Of a stretch of 64,000 bases of DNA, positions 8,643-17,035 are shown piece by piece. The translations under genes and the position numbers were made by a program. Each line of letters opens with the position of its first letter. The stretch's first letter is position 1. Origin of the DNA: Acidobacteria bacterium Ga0077551 (GTDB taxonomy: Bacteria; Pseudomonadota; Alphaproteobacteria; Caulobacterales; Hyphomonadaceae); NCBI GenBank assembly GCA_001464545.1, contig LNFC01000016.1, positions 1 to 64,000 of the forward strand, in the 5' to 3' direction. The notes under the pieces were generated by a model. The model saw only the letters and a list, made by a program, of their open reading frames with translations, was not told the origin of the DNA and ran no database searches.

Positions 8643-9089
8643 ATGACCGGGCAAGACAGGAACATCCTTTGCCTCGCCTGCGGCGCCGTGAACCGTGTGC
8701 CGGCAGGCAAGTCCCTGGCGCCTGCAAAGTGCGGCCGGTGCGCCCAAAAACTTGCGACGCCGGAGCCAGTGGACATCACGTCCAGTCAGCTGACGGCCTT
8801 GAAGTCAAAGGATTCGGGCGCCTTTCTTCTCGATGTATGGGCGCCCTGGTGCGGACCTTGCCGCATGATGGCCCCGCATTATCAATCTGCGGCGTCCCGC
8901 CTGAATCCGGACGTGCGATTCTTCAAACTCGACTCCGATCAGAACCAGGACGCTGCTGCCAGCCTTCAGATCCGGGGTGTGCCAACCCTGATCGGATGGA
9001 ACGCCGGCCGGCAGATCGCAAACCAGCCCGGCGCCCAGACGGGCCCGGCCCTCGAAGCCTGGATCCGCAACCTCTTCAACCTTGCCTGA
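8643..9089 (+). CDS. trxC: Zinc-finger thioredoxin (thioredoxin 2/TrxC type)
   Basis: A 148-residue cytoplasmic thioredoxin. The N terminus carries two CxxC pairs (Cys10/Cys13 and Cys30/Cys33), the zinc finger that separates thioredoxin 2 from thioredoxin 1. The thioredoxin fold follows, with active site WCGPC (Cys70, Cys73) and the cis-proline region RGVPTLI. The ATG at 8643 is chosen because it directly precedes the finger and has an upstream AGAAAGG. A longer frame would run into the sqr coding end. It lies 16 bp after sqr, so it is probably cotranscribed and may reduce protein persulfides or carry sulfane sulfur from the oxidoreductase. That role is inference. Confidence 0.92.
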   Translation: MTGQDRNILCLACGAVNRVPAGKSLAPAKCGRCAQKLATPEPVDITSSQLTALKSKDSGAFLLDVWAPWCGPCRMMAPHYQSAASRLNPDVRFFKLDSDQNQDAAASLQIRGVPTLIGWNAGRQIANQPGAQTGPALEAWIRNLFNLA

Positions 9090-9119
9090 ACCCCAAACGA
9101 TCCCGATCGGAGCACTCTC

Positions 9120-9323
9120 ATGAACCTCGACCGCGCTGTCCTTGCCTTTGCCGGAACTGTCGTCCTTGTCAGCCTGGCGCTGGGGTATCTCGTCTCGCCC
9201 TACTGGTTTTTGCTAACCGCCTTCGCCGGCCTGAACATGTTGCAAGCGGCCTTCACGGGCTTCTGCCCGGCAGCGATGATTTTCAAGGCCTTTGGCGTCA
9301 AGTCAGGCAATGCATTCCGCTGA
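9120..9323 (+). CDS. DUF2892 membrane protein (YgaP-type transmembrane domain)
   Basis: A 67-residue protein with two membrane helices (about residues 6-24 and 27-45) and the DUF2892 signature FTGFCPAAMIFKAFGV. The same domain forms the membrane part of YgaP, where it is fused to a sulfur-carrying rhodanese. Here it stands alone, directly downstream of sqr and thioredoxin (30-bp gap). That placement strongly suggests a part in sulfide or thiosulfate handling, though the exact activity of stand-alone DUF2892 proteins is not established. It is the last gene before an inverted repeat at 9350. Confidence 0.88.
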   Translation: MNLDRAVLAFAGTVVLVSLALGYLVSPYWFLLTAFAGLNMLQAAFTGFCPAAMIFKAFGVKSGNAFR

Positions 9324-9349
9324 GGCAGGCGGCGGCGGCATCATCAGCT

Positions 9350-9368
9350 TGTGACAGGCGCTGTCACA
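9350..9368. repeat. Short hairpin after the sulfide operon
   Basis: TGTGACAG, the loop GCG and CTGTCACA form an 8-bp perfect stem 27 bp downstream of the DUF2892 stop. There is only a weak T-stretch (CGCTTTA) after it. It may be a weak terminator for the sqr operon or an operator for the exoD-like gene at 9473. Confidence 0.4.
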
Positions 9369-9472
9369 CGCTTTACGGATCGCCTGCAAAGTCGTAATCC
9401 CCGGTTTGGGATATGATTGCGACGCCCGCCCGGCCAATCAGGGCAACAGGGGCCCTCACGGGCCGAGCATGA

Positions 9473-10198
9473 ATGTCGAGCCTTTCCGACGCAGAAGACG
9501 ACCGTGATCCCGACGACGCGGTCAGGGAAAAAGTCGCGGGCGAGACGCCCGAGAACGACAACCCGGCTGCGCGCGGCATTGATGCACTTCATGGATCGGC
9601 GTCCCACATCCTGCGCCAGATTTCCGAGCTCGCCGACGAAACCGAGATTTCCTTCGGCGCCATTGTCGATGCGCTCGAAGAGCGCGCGTTCGGCATGCTC
9701 ATATTCCTGTTTGCGATCCCCGCGCTGATCCCGTTCCTTGTGGGCATCCATTCGGCTGTCGCGTTGCCGATTGCGCTGCTCGCCATGCAGATGCTGGCCG
9801 GGCACCGCCGCCCCTGGCTGCCGAAACGCTTGCGCACGCAAACAATCAGCATGGCCACCTTCCGCAAGATGACGAACGCCGTGCACCCTTGGCTTCGGCG
9901 CATCGAGAAGCTGACAAAGCCCCGCCTGAAATTCCTCGCTGGCCGCGGCGCAGAACCCGTACTGGCCATCGTCATCCTGGTTTTTGCCGCCATCATCGCC
10001 ATACCCGGTCCGGGCACGAATGGTGTGCCGGGGCTGTGCGTCGCCCTGATCGCTCTCGCGATGATCGAGCGCGACGGCGTCCTCGCCATCATCGGCAGTG
10101 TCCTTGGCGCGCTCTATGCGGTGCTCCTGTTTACGCTGGGATATGCGGCGTTCGATTTCGTCATTCACCAGTTCATGCGCCTCTTCCAGGGCGGTTGA
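9473..10198 (+). CDS. exoD: ExoD-family exopolysaccharide synthesis protein
   Basis: A 241-residue inner-membrane protein. The first 45 residues are polar and acidic, followed by ExoD-family blocks: the membrane pair FGMLIFLFAIPALIPF, then LPIALLAMQMLAGHRRPWLPK, and a C-terminal set of helices (PVLAIVILVFAAIIAIPGPG, NGVPGLCVALIALAMIERDG, VLGALYAVLLFTLGYAAF). ExoD proteins affect exopolysaccharide production and alkali tolerance in rhizobia; the biochemical role is unknown. It follows the sulfide operon after 149 bp and precedes a sulfatase, with no sign of coupling to either. Confidence 0.85.
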   Translation: MSSLSDAEDDRDPDDAVREKVAGETPENDNPAARGIDALHGSASHILRQISELADETEISFGAIVDALEERAFGMLIFLFAIPALIPFLVGIHSAVALPIALLAMQMLAGHRRPWLPKRLRTQTISMATFRKMTNAVHPWLRRIEKLTKPRLKFLAGRGAEPVLAIVILVFAAIIAIPGPGTNGVPGLCVALIALAMIERDGVLAIIGSVLGALYAVLLFTLGYAAFDFVIHQFMRLFQGG

Positions 10199-10329
10199 AA
10201 TTCGCGCTCTCCGCTGCCGAGTCTTGATCCCGCGAGATAATGGCGTCATGCCTGTCAATTGATTGGGTCCGGGACCAGCGGAGCAACCGCGACCGGGGCC
10301 TGCTTGCAAAAGCAGATCGGGAGGCTGAG

Positions 10330-12093
10330 GTGAGAATACTTGTAGCAGCGATCGTTGCATTTTTCATGGTGGACGGAGAAGCCGCGCCTCAGGCAGATCC
10401 CGCGCCGGCACGCCCGAACTTCGTCGTCATGATCATCGACGACGCCGCCTTCATGGACCTTGGTGCCTATGGCGGCGAAGCGCGCACACCCAGCATTGAC
10501 GCCCTCGCCGCGCGCGGCGCGCTGTTCACCCGCTACTATTCCTCGCCGCTCTGCTCGCCCTCGCGCGCCATGCTCCTCACCGGCATGGACAACCACCTCA
10601 CCGGCGTCTCCACCATCCCCGAAGTCCTGCCCAGGGAACACGAAGGCCAGCCCGGCTACACCATGCGCCTCGAACCCGGCGTCGCCACGCTCGCCGAGCG
10701 CCTCAAGCCCCTCGGCTATCGCACGCTGATGACCGGCAAGTGGCATCTCGGCAGCGGCGAGGGCGATCTGCCGAAAGCCCACGGCTTTGACCGGTCCTTC
10801 GCCCTCGACGCCTCCGGCGCGGACAACTGGGAAGACAAGTCCTACATGCCGTACTACGCGGACGCGCCCTGGTACGAGGACGACGTGCCGGCCAGCCTGC
10901 CGGACGACTTCTATTCCTCCGAATTCATCGTCGACCAGATGATGACCTACATGGACGAAGGAGACGCCGAAGCGCCGTTCTTCGCCTACCTCGCCTTCAT
11001 GGCCGTCCACATCCCGGTGCAGGCCCCGCCGGAATTCACCGCGAACTATGCCGGCGTCTATGATGCCGGCTGGGAAGCCACCCGCACCGCCCGTTGGGAG
11101 CGCGCCAAGGAACGCGGCTACGTGCCCGCGGATGCCGCCCTCGCGCCGATGCCAGCCAACTTCCGCCCCTGGGAATCTCTTCCACCGGAAGAACAAAAGC
11201 TCTACGCCGCCCGGATGCAGGTAAATGCCGGCATGCTCGAAGCGATGGACCACCATATCGGCCGCTTGATCGAACACCTGAAATCCACGGGTCAGTATGA
11301 CAACACAGTCTTCGTCGTCACGTCCGACAACGGCCCGGAGCCTTCCCGCGGCGACACTGATCCGCGCCTCAAGTTCTGGATGGACATGAACGGCTACCAT
11401 CTCGATCTCGAAGGCATGGGCGAGAAAGGCAGCTGGGCGTTCATAGGCCCGGAATGGGCCATGGCTGCGGCCTCTCCGCATGACAAGTTCAAGTTCCTCG
11501 GCTCCGAAGGGGGCATCCGTGTGCCCTTCATCATGTCCGGCGCCGGTCTCGGCGAAGGGGGCCGCGTCGATGCGCGCGCCTTTGTGACCGATGTGGCGCC
11601 AACCCTTCTCGCGCTTGCGGGCGGCGAGCCGGAGCAAGACGGCGCCAAGCCGATGACCGGTCGCAGCCTCTTGCCCCTGCTACTCGGCGAGGCGGATAGC
11701 GTCTACGGCCCGGATGATGCCATCGTTATCGAAGTCTCGGGCAACGCCGCCGTCATCAAGGGCGACTACAAGCTGACCCGCAACCAGCTCCCACATGGCG
11801 ACGCCCGCTGGCGCCTGTATGATCTCTCCAGAGATCCGGGCGAAACGACAGACCTCAGCGCTTCGTTCCCTGAAGTATATGATGATCTGTCCACGGAGTA
11901 TGCGGCTTACAGCAAACGCGTCGGTGTTTTGGAAGTGCCGGAAGGTTACAATTCCCTCGACGAAGTCACCCGCCACTCGATCGTCCGGCAGCAGGAACGC
12001 TATAGGCCTTACCTGATCGGCGGCGGCCTCGCACTCTTTGCCCTCATTGCAGGCGGCCTGCTCCTCTGGCGCCGCCGCAAGCAAAGGGCTTGA
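10330..12093 (+). CDS. Exported arylsulfatase (AtsA-like) with C-terminal membrane anchor
   Basis: A 587-residue type I sulfatase. It hydrolyses sulfate esters and needs a formylglycine made from Cys75 in the motif C-S-P-S-R-AMLLTG. Asp37/Asp38 (IIDDAAF), TGKWHLG and TSDNGPEP supply the metal and catalytic residues. The order of blocks resembles Pseudomonas arylsulfatase AtsA. I chose the GTG at 10330 because GGGAGG sits five bases before it and the product then starts with a clean signal peptide (VRILVAAIVAFFMVDGEAAP). The last 25 residues form a hydrophobic helix followed by WRRRKQR, so the enzyme is probably held on the periplasmic side of the inner membrane. The matching formylglycine enzyme is encoded 3.6 kb downstream. 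Confidence 0.93.
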   Translation: MRILVAAIVAFFMVDGEAAPQADPAPARPNFVVMIIDDAAFMDLGAYGGEARTPSIDALAARGALFTRYYSSPLCSPSRAMLLTGMDNHLTGVSTIPEVLPREHEGQPGYTMRLEPGVATLAERLKPLGYRTLMTGKWHLGSGEGDLPKAHGFDRSFALDASGADNWEDKSYMPYYADAPWYEDDVPASLPDDFYSSEFIVDQMMTYMDEGDAEAPFFAYLAFMAVHIPVQAPPEFTANYAGVYDAGWEATRTARWERAKERGYVPADAALAPMPANFRPWESLPPEEQKLYAARMQVNAGMLEAMDHHIGRLIEHLKSTGQYDNTVFVVTSDNGPEPSRGDTDPRLKFWMDMNGYHLDLEGMGEKGSWAFIGPEWAMAAASPHDKFKFLGSEGGIRVPFIMSGAGLGEGGRVDARAFVTDVAPTLLALAGGEPEQDGAKPMTGRSLLPLLLGEADSVYGPDDAIVIEVSGNAAVIKGDYKLTRNQLPHGDARWRLYDLSRDPGETTDLSASFPEVYDDLSTEYAAYSKRVGVLEVPEGYNSLDEVTRHSIVRQQERYRPYLIGGGLALFALIAGGLLLWRRRKQRA

Positions 12094-12105
12094 GCAATCT
12101 TCATG

Positions 12106-12130
12106 ATTATGGCACCTATAGTGCCATAAT
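12106..12130. promoter_or_regulatory. Operator dyad, copy 1 (upstream of the isomerase-TetR-FGE operon)
   Basis: A perfect 10-bp inverted repeat, ATTATGGCAC and GTGCCATAAT, separated by CTATA. It lies 98 bp upstream of the first gene of the forward operon. CATAAT at 12125-12130, a possible -10 element, forms the end of the right arm. The core TGGCAC-N5-GTGCCA recurs in front of the haloalkane dehalogenase at 19734-19751. The TetR protein encoded at 15067 is the obvious candidate to bind both. The dyad is read directly; the binding protein is inference. Confidence 0.65.
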
Positions 12131-12227
12131 AACCGTTTAACACGAAAGGCTCGGGGAGCCGGATGGTCCACATTGCCTTCTTGCTCGCACATGGCGCACC
12201 CAGGCGCTTGGCAGGGGGCGTCCTCCC

Positions 12228-13505
12228 ATGTCCCTGAAAACCTTTCTGATTTCTCGGATTGCCGCGATCTTCACCAGCGAAAAGAGAGTGAAACGGAACC
12301 GAGCCATGCAGGAATCCCGGCGCCTCGCGGCCTCGGCGCCTCACACGGTCGAATATTTCCACGAAGCGGCGGATCCCTATTCGCACCTGGCCGCGCAGGT
12401 GCTGGCAGACCTCCTCGCGCGCTACGACATCGCGCTGCAGGTCCACCTCGTCGGCCCACCGGCCGACTGGGCCGCGCCGGAGCGCGAACGGCTGGAAGCC
12501 TACGCGCGGGTGGATGCCCAACGCCTTGCCCGCAAGGCGGGACTTAAGTTTGCGGATCCTGGCGCGCAGCCCGGCGCAGACCGCGTCCGGCACGCCAATG
12601 CGCGGCTGGCGGCTGCGATTGAGGCGGGCAGCTTTGCGAATGAAGCGCCCGCGATCGGCGAAGCGCTCTGGATCGGCACTCTTGAAGGCGAGGACGCACC
12701 CTCTGCAGACCTTGCCGCCGGCAATGCGCGCCGCGAGGAACTCGGCCACTATCTCGGCGGCACGTTCCACTATGGCGGCGAATGGTACTGGGGTGTCGAC
12801 AGGATGCACTATCTCGAGGCGCGTCTGATCGAACTCGGAGCCCGCAAGCCGGATACCGGCACTGCCCTGGTGTTTCCGCCGCCTGTCTCTCCCGCTGGCG
12901 GCGCGCGTCCGCCTGCGCCGCTGGAGCTGCACTATTATCTCTCCTTCAGAAGTCCGTACACGTACATCGTTGCCGCCCGGGCCAAGGCGCTCGCCGATGC
13001 CTACGGGGCAGAACTGAAGCTGCGATACGTTCTGCCCATGGTGATGCGCGGCCTGCCTGTGCCGCGCATGAAAAGCCGCTACATCACGTTCGATACCGCC
13101 CGCGAAGCGCGCCGCCACGGCGTCCCGTTCGGCAAGATCGCAGACCCGGTCGGCAAGCCCGTGGAGCGCGGCTATTCGATCCTGCCCTGGGCGCAGGCGC
13201 AGGGCAGGGGCTTTGAATTCTGTCAGGCCTTCCTCACCGGCGTCTGGTCGCAGGGCGTCGATGCCGGCAGCGATTCCGGCCTGTGCCAGATCGTCGAAGC
13301 TGCGGGCCTCGACTGGAACACCGCCCGCCAGCAGCTGGACACCGACACCTGGCGCACCGAAGCCGAAGCCAACCGCGCCGAAATGATGGCTCTCGGAGTC
13401 TGGGGCGTGCCCAGCTTCAGGGTGGGCGACGTGATCACCTGGGGGCAGGACCGCCTCTGGGTGATCGAGGAAGAATTGAAACGCCAGGCAGGACAATCCG
13501 TCTAA
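12228..13505 (+). CDS. Tandem DsbA-fold protein (two kappa-GST/HCCA-isomerase-like domains)
   Basis: A 425-residue protein containing the same thioredoxin-like fold twice. The first copy starts at about residue 39 (HTVEYFHEAADPYSHLAAQ) and the second at about residue 232 (LELHYYLSFRSPYTYIVAA). The SPY/DPYS motif at the first helix is typical of 2-hydroxychromene-2-carboxylate isomerase and kappa-class glutathione transferases, which are normally single-domain proteins of about 200-220 residues. The second copy keeps the family end motif WGVPSFRVGDVITWGQDRLW; the first is more divergent. A redox CxxC is absent, so it is probably not a disulfide oxidase. A glutathione-dependent isomerase or transferase acting on an aromatic or halogenated compound is plausible. 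It is the first gene of a five-gene operon. Confidence 0.85.
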   Translation: MSLKTFLISRIAAIFTSEKRVKRNRAMQESRRLAASAPHTVEYFHEAADPYSHLAAQVLADLLARYDIALQVHLVGPPADWAAPERERLEAYARVDAQRLARKAGLKFADPGAQPGADRVRHANARLAAAIEAGSFANEAPAIGEALWIGTLEGEDAPSADLAAGNARREELGHYLGGTFHYGGEWYWGVDRMHYLEARLIELGARKPDTGTALVFPPPVSPAGGARPPAPLELHYYLSFRSPYTYIVAARAKALADAYGAELKLRYVLPMVMRGLPVPRMKSRYITFDTAREARRHGVPFGKIADPVGKPVERGYSILPWAQAQGRGFEFCQAFLTGVWSQGVDAGSDSGLCQIVEAAGLDWNTARQQLDTDTWRTEAEANRAEMMALGVWGVPSFRVGDVITWGQDRLWVIEEELKRQAGQSV

Positions 13506-13517
13506 GGAGAAGTAGAC

Positions 13518-13976
13518 ATGCAGGTATTGAACGAAGTTTTCCCGACCGATCCCGCCCGGTTCTCGGCGATGATGGAGAAAGGCCCCGACGGCCCCATCTT
13601 CATGGTCAACCTTCTGAAATTCAAGGACAAGGCCGCGTATGACGACGGTCGCCCCTGCGATCTGTCCGGCCGCGATGCCTACATGATCTACGGCCGCGCC
13701 GTCACCGAACTCCTGCCGAAATTCGGCGGTCGCGGCATCTTTGCAGGCGACGTGACCTTCCTCGCACTCGGTCAGGTCGAGGAACTCTGGGACGAAGTCG
13801 CCATTGCTATGTATCCCGACCGCGCCTCGATGGTGCGCATGTCCCTCTCCGAAGAGTGGCGCGAAATCGCCGTGCACCGCTCTGCCGGCCTCAAAGGCCA
13901 GTTGAACATCGAAACCGTGCTGCCGCAGACGGGTGTTGCGTCACCCTTCCTCGACATGATCAAGGCGCTGGGCTGA
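13518..13976 (+). CDS. DUF1330 domain protein
   Basis: A 152-residue soluble protein. The block GPIFMVNLLKFKDKAAY and the later YGRAVTELLPKFGGRGIFAGDVTF match the DUF1330 ferredoxin-like fold, related to dimeric alpha-beta barrel enzymes such as antibiotic monooxygenases. No catalytic role is established for the family. It begins 12 bp after the isomerase gene with AAGGAGAAG as ribosome binding site and is followed after 4 bp by the hydrolase, so it belongs to the operon. Several DUF1330 members sit in catabolic operons, which agrees with the context. Confidence 0.85.
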   Translation: MQVLNEVFPTDPARFSAMMEKGPDGPIFMVNLLKFKDKAAYDDGRPCDLSGRDAYMIYGRAVTELLPKFGGRGIFAGDVTFLALGQVEELWDEVAIAMYPDRASMVRMSLSEEWREIAVHRSAGLKGQLNIETVLPQTGVASPFLDMIKALG

Positions 13977-13980
13977 GACC

Positions 13981-15066
13981 ATGGGACCCGTTCGCTGGAC
14001 ACTTCTTCTCGCAGGCGCCGCTGCCGTGCTCTTCTTCGCGGGCGCCCAGGTCTTCCGTGTGCAGATCTCGGAATTCCTATTCGAACGTGCGGTGAAGCAG
14101 AATGTCGGCCGCAACACCGCCACCAGTCTTGAGGACGGTCTCCACGTTTACGTTTGCGGTGCCGGTTCCCCGTTCCCCGACCCCCAGCGCGGCGGCCCCT
14201 GTCTTGCCCTCATCGCTGGCGACCAGCACATCATCATCGATGCAGGCTCCGGCGGCATCCGGACCTTGACCCGGATGGGCTATCCCGTCGCCGGGATTGA
14301 CGCGGTCTTCCTCACCCATCTGCACTCGGATCATATGGACGGCCTGGGCGAGCTTCTCATGCAGGCCTGGGTCAATGGCGGCCGGGATGTGCCGATGCCC
14401 GTCCACGGGCCAACCGGCGTCGAAGAAGTCGTGAACGGTTTCAACGCCGCCTACCGCATCGACAGTACCTATCGCACGGGCCATCACGGCCCCGAAATAG
14501 CCAACCCCGAAGGTCGCGGCGGCGCGCCCATCCCGATCACCATGCCCGCGGGCCCCGGCGGCCAGTCCGTTGTCTACGACGCGGGCGGCCTGACGATCAC
14601 CGCCTTTAAGGTCAGCCACGCCCCGGTTGAGCCGGCCTATGGGTACCGCGCTGACTACAAGGGCCGCTCGGTCTCGATCAGCGGCGATTCGATTTACGAT
14701 GCGAACCTCGTCGCCGTCTCCACCGGCGCGGACCTCCTGTTCCACGATGCACTGAACCCCGACATGGTTATCCGCATGCGCGAAGCCATGGCGGAGGCGG
14801 GCAGGGACGATCTCGCCAAGGTGCTGAACGACATCCTCGATTACCATGCGACGCCAGCAGATGCCGCCCGCGCGGCCCAGGATGCCGGCGCCGGCCGCCT
14901 TGTCCTTTACCACACCGTCCCTCCGCTGCCGTCACGTGCGCTAAACGCCTTGTTCATGAAGGACGCTCAGGCTCTATTTGACGGCCCGATGGAGGTCGCC
15001 GAAGATGGCCTCATCTACTCCCTGCCTGCGGCCACCGGGTCGATTGAAGTCAAGAAAGCGTTCTGA
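13981..15066 (+). CDS. Membrane-anchored metallo-beta-lactamase-fold hydrolase
   Basis: A 361-residue protein with one N-terminal transmembrane helix (about residues 6-24) that would place the catalytic domain in the periplasm. The metal site is intact: HLHSDHMDG at residues 113-121, with a later His in KVSHAPVEP and the aspartate of SISGDSIYDANL. The overall order of motifs resembles the RNase Z-like branch, which also includes some arylsulfatases, so hydrolysis of an ester or sulfate ester is possible. The substrate cannot be read from the sequence. It lies between DUF1330 and the TetR gene, and its stop codon directly abuts the TetR start. Confidence 0.88.
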   Translation: MGPVRWTLLLAGAAAVLFFAGAQVFRVQISEFLFERAVKQNVGRNTATSLEDGLHVYVCGAGSPFPDPQRGGPCLALIAGDQHIIIDAGSGGIRTLTRMGYPVAGIDAVFLTHLHSDHMDGLGELLMQAWVNGGRDVPMPVHGPTGVEEVVNGFNAAYRIDSTYRTGHHGPEIANPEGRGGAPIPITMPAGPGGQSVVYDAGGLTITAFKVSHAPVEPAYGYRADYKGRSVSISGDSIYDANLVAVSTGADLLFHDALNPDMVIRMREAMAEAGRDDLAKVLNDILDYHATPADAARAAQDAGAGRLVLYHTVPPLPSRALNALFMKDAQALFDGPMEVAEDGLIYSLPAATGSIEVKKAF

Positions 15067-15678
15067 ATGACCGACCTGAAAATTGTTCCGCTCGATCCTG
15101 CAGCCAAGTCCGACATCTCCGACGGACGACGCCAACGCAGCGAGCGTAGCCGCGCGCAGATCATCGAGGCGATGTTCAGCCTCATCCGCGAAGGCGAGAT
15201 GAGCCCCAGCGCCGCCCGCGTCGCCGAACGCGCCGAAGTCGGCCTGCGGACGGTCTTCCGCCATTTCGAGGATATGGACAGCCTCTATGTCGAGATGGCC
15301 GAGCGCATCTCATCGGAAGTGATGCCGAAAATCCTCGCGCCGTTCGAGGCGCGCGACTGGCGCGAACGTTTCTTCGAGCACATCGCCCGCCGTATCGAGA
15401 TCTACGAACACATCCTGCCCGTGCGGGTCTCGGCCAACCTTCGCCGCTTCCAGTCCCGCTTCCTGATGGAGGAATACCGCCGCAACCTCCTGATCGAGCG
15501 CTCGACCCTCACGGCGCTCCTGCCGGAGGAGATCAACAGCGATCCCGTCCTCTTCGCTGCGATCGAAACCTCTGCCAGCTTCCAGACATGGCGCCGTCTG
15601 CGCCAGGATTCGGACCTGACGCCGGAAGACGCCGGCATTGTCTTCAGGCTGATGCTGGAACGCCTCCTCGGCGCATGA
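15067..15678 (+). CDS. TetR-family transcriptional regulator
   Basis: A 203-residue regulator. The N-terminal helix-turn-helix is at about residues 28-74 (RSRAQIIEAMFSLI, then AARVAERAEVGLRTVFRHF and DMDSLY). The remaining helices form the ligand-binding and dimerisation domain. It is translated within the operon it probably controls: the ATG follows the hydrolase stop with no gap, and its own stop overlaps the FGE start (ATGA). The two matching dyads at 12106 and about 19734 are the likely targets, giving one regulator over the forward and reverse operons. The inducer is unknown, presumably a substrate of the dehalogenase or sulfatases. Confidence 0.92.
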   Translation: MTDLKIVPLDPAAKSDISDGRRQRSERSRAQIIEAMFSLIREGEMSPSAARVAERAEVGLRTVFRHFEDMDSLYVEMAERISSEVMPKILAPFEARDWRERFFEHIARRIEIYEHILPVRVSANLRRFQSRFLMEEYRRNLLIERSTLTALLPEEINSDPVLFAAIETSASFQTWRRLRQDSDLTPEDAGIVFRLMLERLLGA

Positions 15679-16607
15679 AGCGCGCGGGCGCGCTGCTCGT
15701 AGCGGCATTCCTTGGCGCATGCGGTGCCGCAGCGCCACCGGATGCTCAGCAGACTGATCTATCGCTGCAGACTTGCGGTCTGGACGCGGGGGCCATCGGC
15801 CAGTTCGTCAACGTCCCCGCCGGCCAGTACCGCAAGGGCGCCTACGCCGTCTATCCCGAAGAAGCGCCCGAGATGATCCTGCATATCGCAGGCTTCGAGA
15901 TGCTCGCCCATGAAGTCACCAATGCCGAGTTCGCCCGGTTCACTGAGGCAACCGGGTATCTGACGACGGCCGAGCGCAGCGCGGCGGCGGGTGGCCCCGG
16001 TGCGGGTTCCGCTGTGTTTCGTATGCCGGCCGAACGCGCGGCGCCCACCGACACCTGGCAGCTTATCCCCGGCGCAACCTGGCGCGCGCCCGAAGGTCCG
16101 GGGACGGATATTTCGGCGCGGGCGAATCATCCGGTCGTGCACGTCTCGCTGGCAGACGCCGAAGCCTACGCCGCATGGGCCGGCGCCCGGCTGCCGACCG
16201 AAGAGGAATGGGAATACGCCGCCGCCATAGGCCTACCAGATCCCGCCGACCCCCGGACAGGCGCCTACGACGCCTCAGGCAAACCCGTCGCCAATACCTG
16301 GCAAGGCATTTTCCCGGTTGCGGATCAAGCCTCTGACGGAGTCGCCGGCCGCGCCCCCGCAGGTTGCTTCGCGCCGAACGCCATCGGCCTCTACGACATG
16401 ATCGGCAATGTCTGGGAATGGACCGCCACGCCCTACCAGACAGGCGAGCACACGATCAAAGGCGGATCCTATCTGTGTGCGGACAATTTCTGCCGCCGCT
16501 ACCGGCCTGCCGCGCGTCAGCCCCAAGAGACGGACTTCTCCTCAAGCCATATCGGCTTCCGAATCGTGAGAGACGTAGGCCCGGCCAGCTCAAGCGCGCC
16601 GGAGTGA
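15675..16607 (+). CDS. Formylglycine-generating enzyme, predicted lipoprotein
   Basis: A 310-residue SUMF1/FGE protein, which converts a sulfatase active-site cysteine to formylglycine using oxygen and copper. The redox pair Cys268 and Cys273 lies in GGSYLCADNFCRRYRPAAR, with the five-residue spacing of true FGEs. The fold signatures HEVTNAEFARF, HPVVHVSLADAEAYAAWAG, RLPTEEEWEYAA and IGNVWEW are present. The N terminus is a lipoprotein signal with lipobox LGAC, so the enzyme should sit in the periplasm, whereas characterised bacterial FGEs are mostly cytoplasmic. The ATG at 15675 overlaps the TetR stop by four bases. It is the last gene of its operon and converges on the membrane gene at 16590 with an 18-bp overlap. 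Confidence 0.93.
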   Translation: MKRAGALLVAAFLGACGAAAPPDAQQTDLSLQTCGLDAGAIGQFVNVPAGQYRKGAYAVYPEEAPEMILHIAGFEMLAHEVTNAEFARFTEATGYLTTAERSAAAGGPGAGSAVFRMPAERAAPTDTWQLIPGATWRAPEGPGTDISARANHPVVHVSLADAEAYAAWAGARLPTEEEWEYAAAIGLPDPADPRTGAYDASGKPVANTWQGIFPVADQASDGVAGRAPAGCFAPNAIGLYDMIGNVWEWTATPYQTGEHTIKGGSYLCADNFCRRYRPAARQPQETDFSSSHIGFRIVRDVGPASSSAPE

Positions 16608-17024
16608 CATTGCCAGTAGCACCAGCAAAACAGGCACGCTGCCCAAAGTGACCCAGACCTCCGGGGGATGATGGCCACCTGCCAGATGCCCGCCCTTCGG
16701 GCCCCACATGTTCCAGGTGTGCAGGGCGCGTTCAAGGGCCAACAGGCCCAGCGCGAGGGGCACGAGCGAGCGGTAGCGCAAGGACACTGCGAGCAACATC
16801 AGTCCCCAGACGAATTGCGTTGTCCCGGCCCAGGCAAACAGGCTGACGATGGTGCGCTTGTCGCCGGAGAGGTCAAGCCCGGCAATCACGCCGGCGCCGC
16901 CGTCGGGCAGCCCTATGTGCAGCAATGCCGGAATGATCGTCGCGGCCGCAATGACGGTCAGCGCCCAGGCAGCTGCCTTCATGCCCCGATAGGAGTCGTT
17001 GGTGGAGGCGGGAAACAAGGACAT
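16590..17024 (-). CDS. Four-helix membrane protein of unknown function
   Basis: A 144-residue protein with four hydrophobic segments (about residues 17-36, 58-79, 83-99 and 122-140). A distinctive loop reads ERALHTWNMWGPKGGHLAGGHHPPE, whose histidines could bind a metal or quinone. I do not recognise a family. It starts 11 bp after the sulfatase stop and is the third gene of the dehalogenase-sulfatase operon. Its 3' end overlaps the FGE gene convergently. Confidence 0.75.
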   Translation of the reverse strand: MSLFPASTNDSYRGMKAAAWALTVIAAATIIPALLHIGLPDGGAGVIAGLDLSGDKRTIVSLFAWAGTTQFVWGLMLLAVSLRYRSLVPLALGLLALERALHTWNMWGPKGGHLAGGHHPPEVWVTLGSVPVLLVLLAMSLRRA

Positions 17025-17035
17025 GCCGGGCGCCC

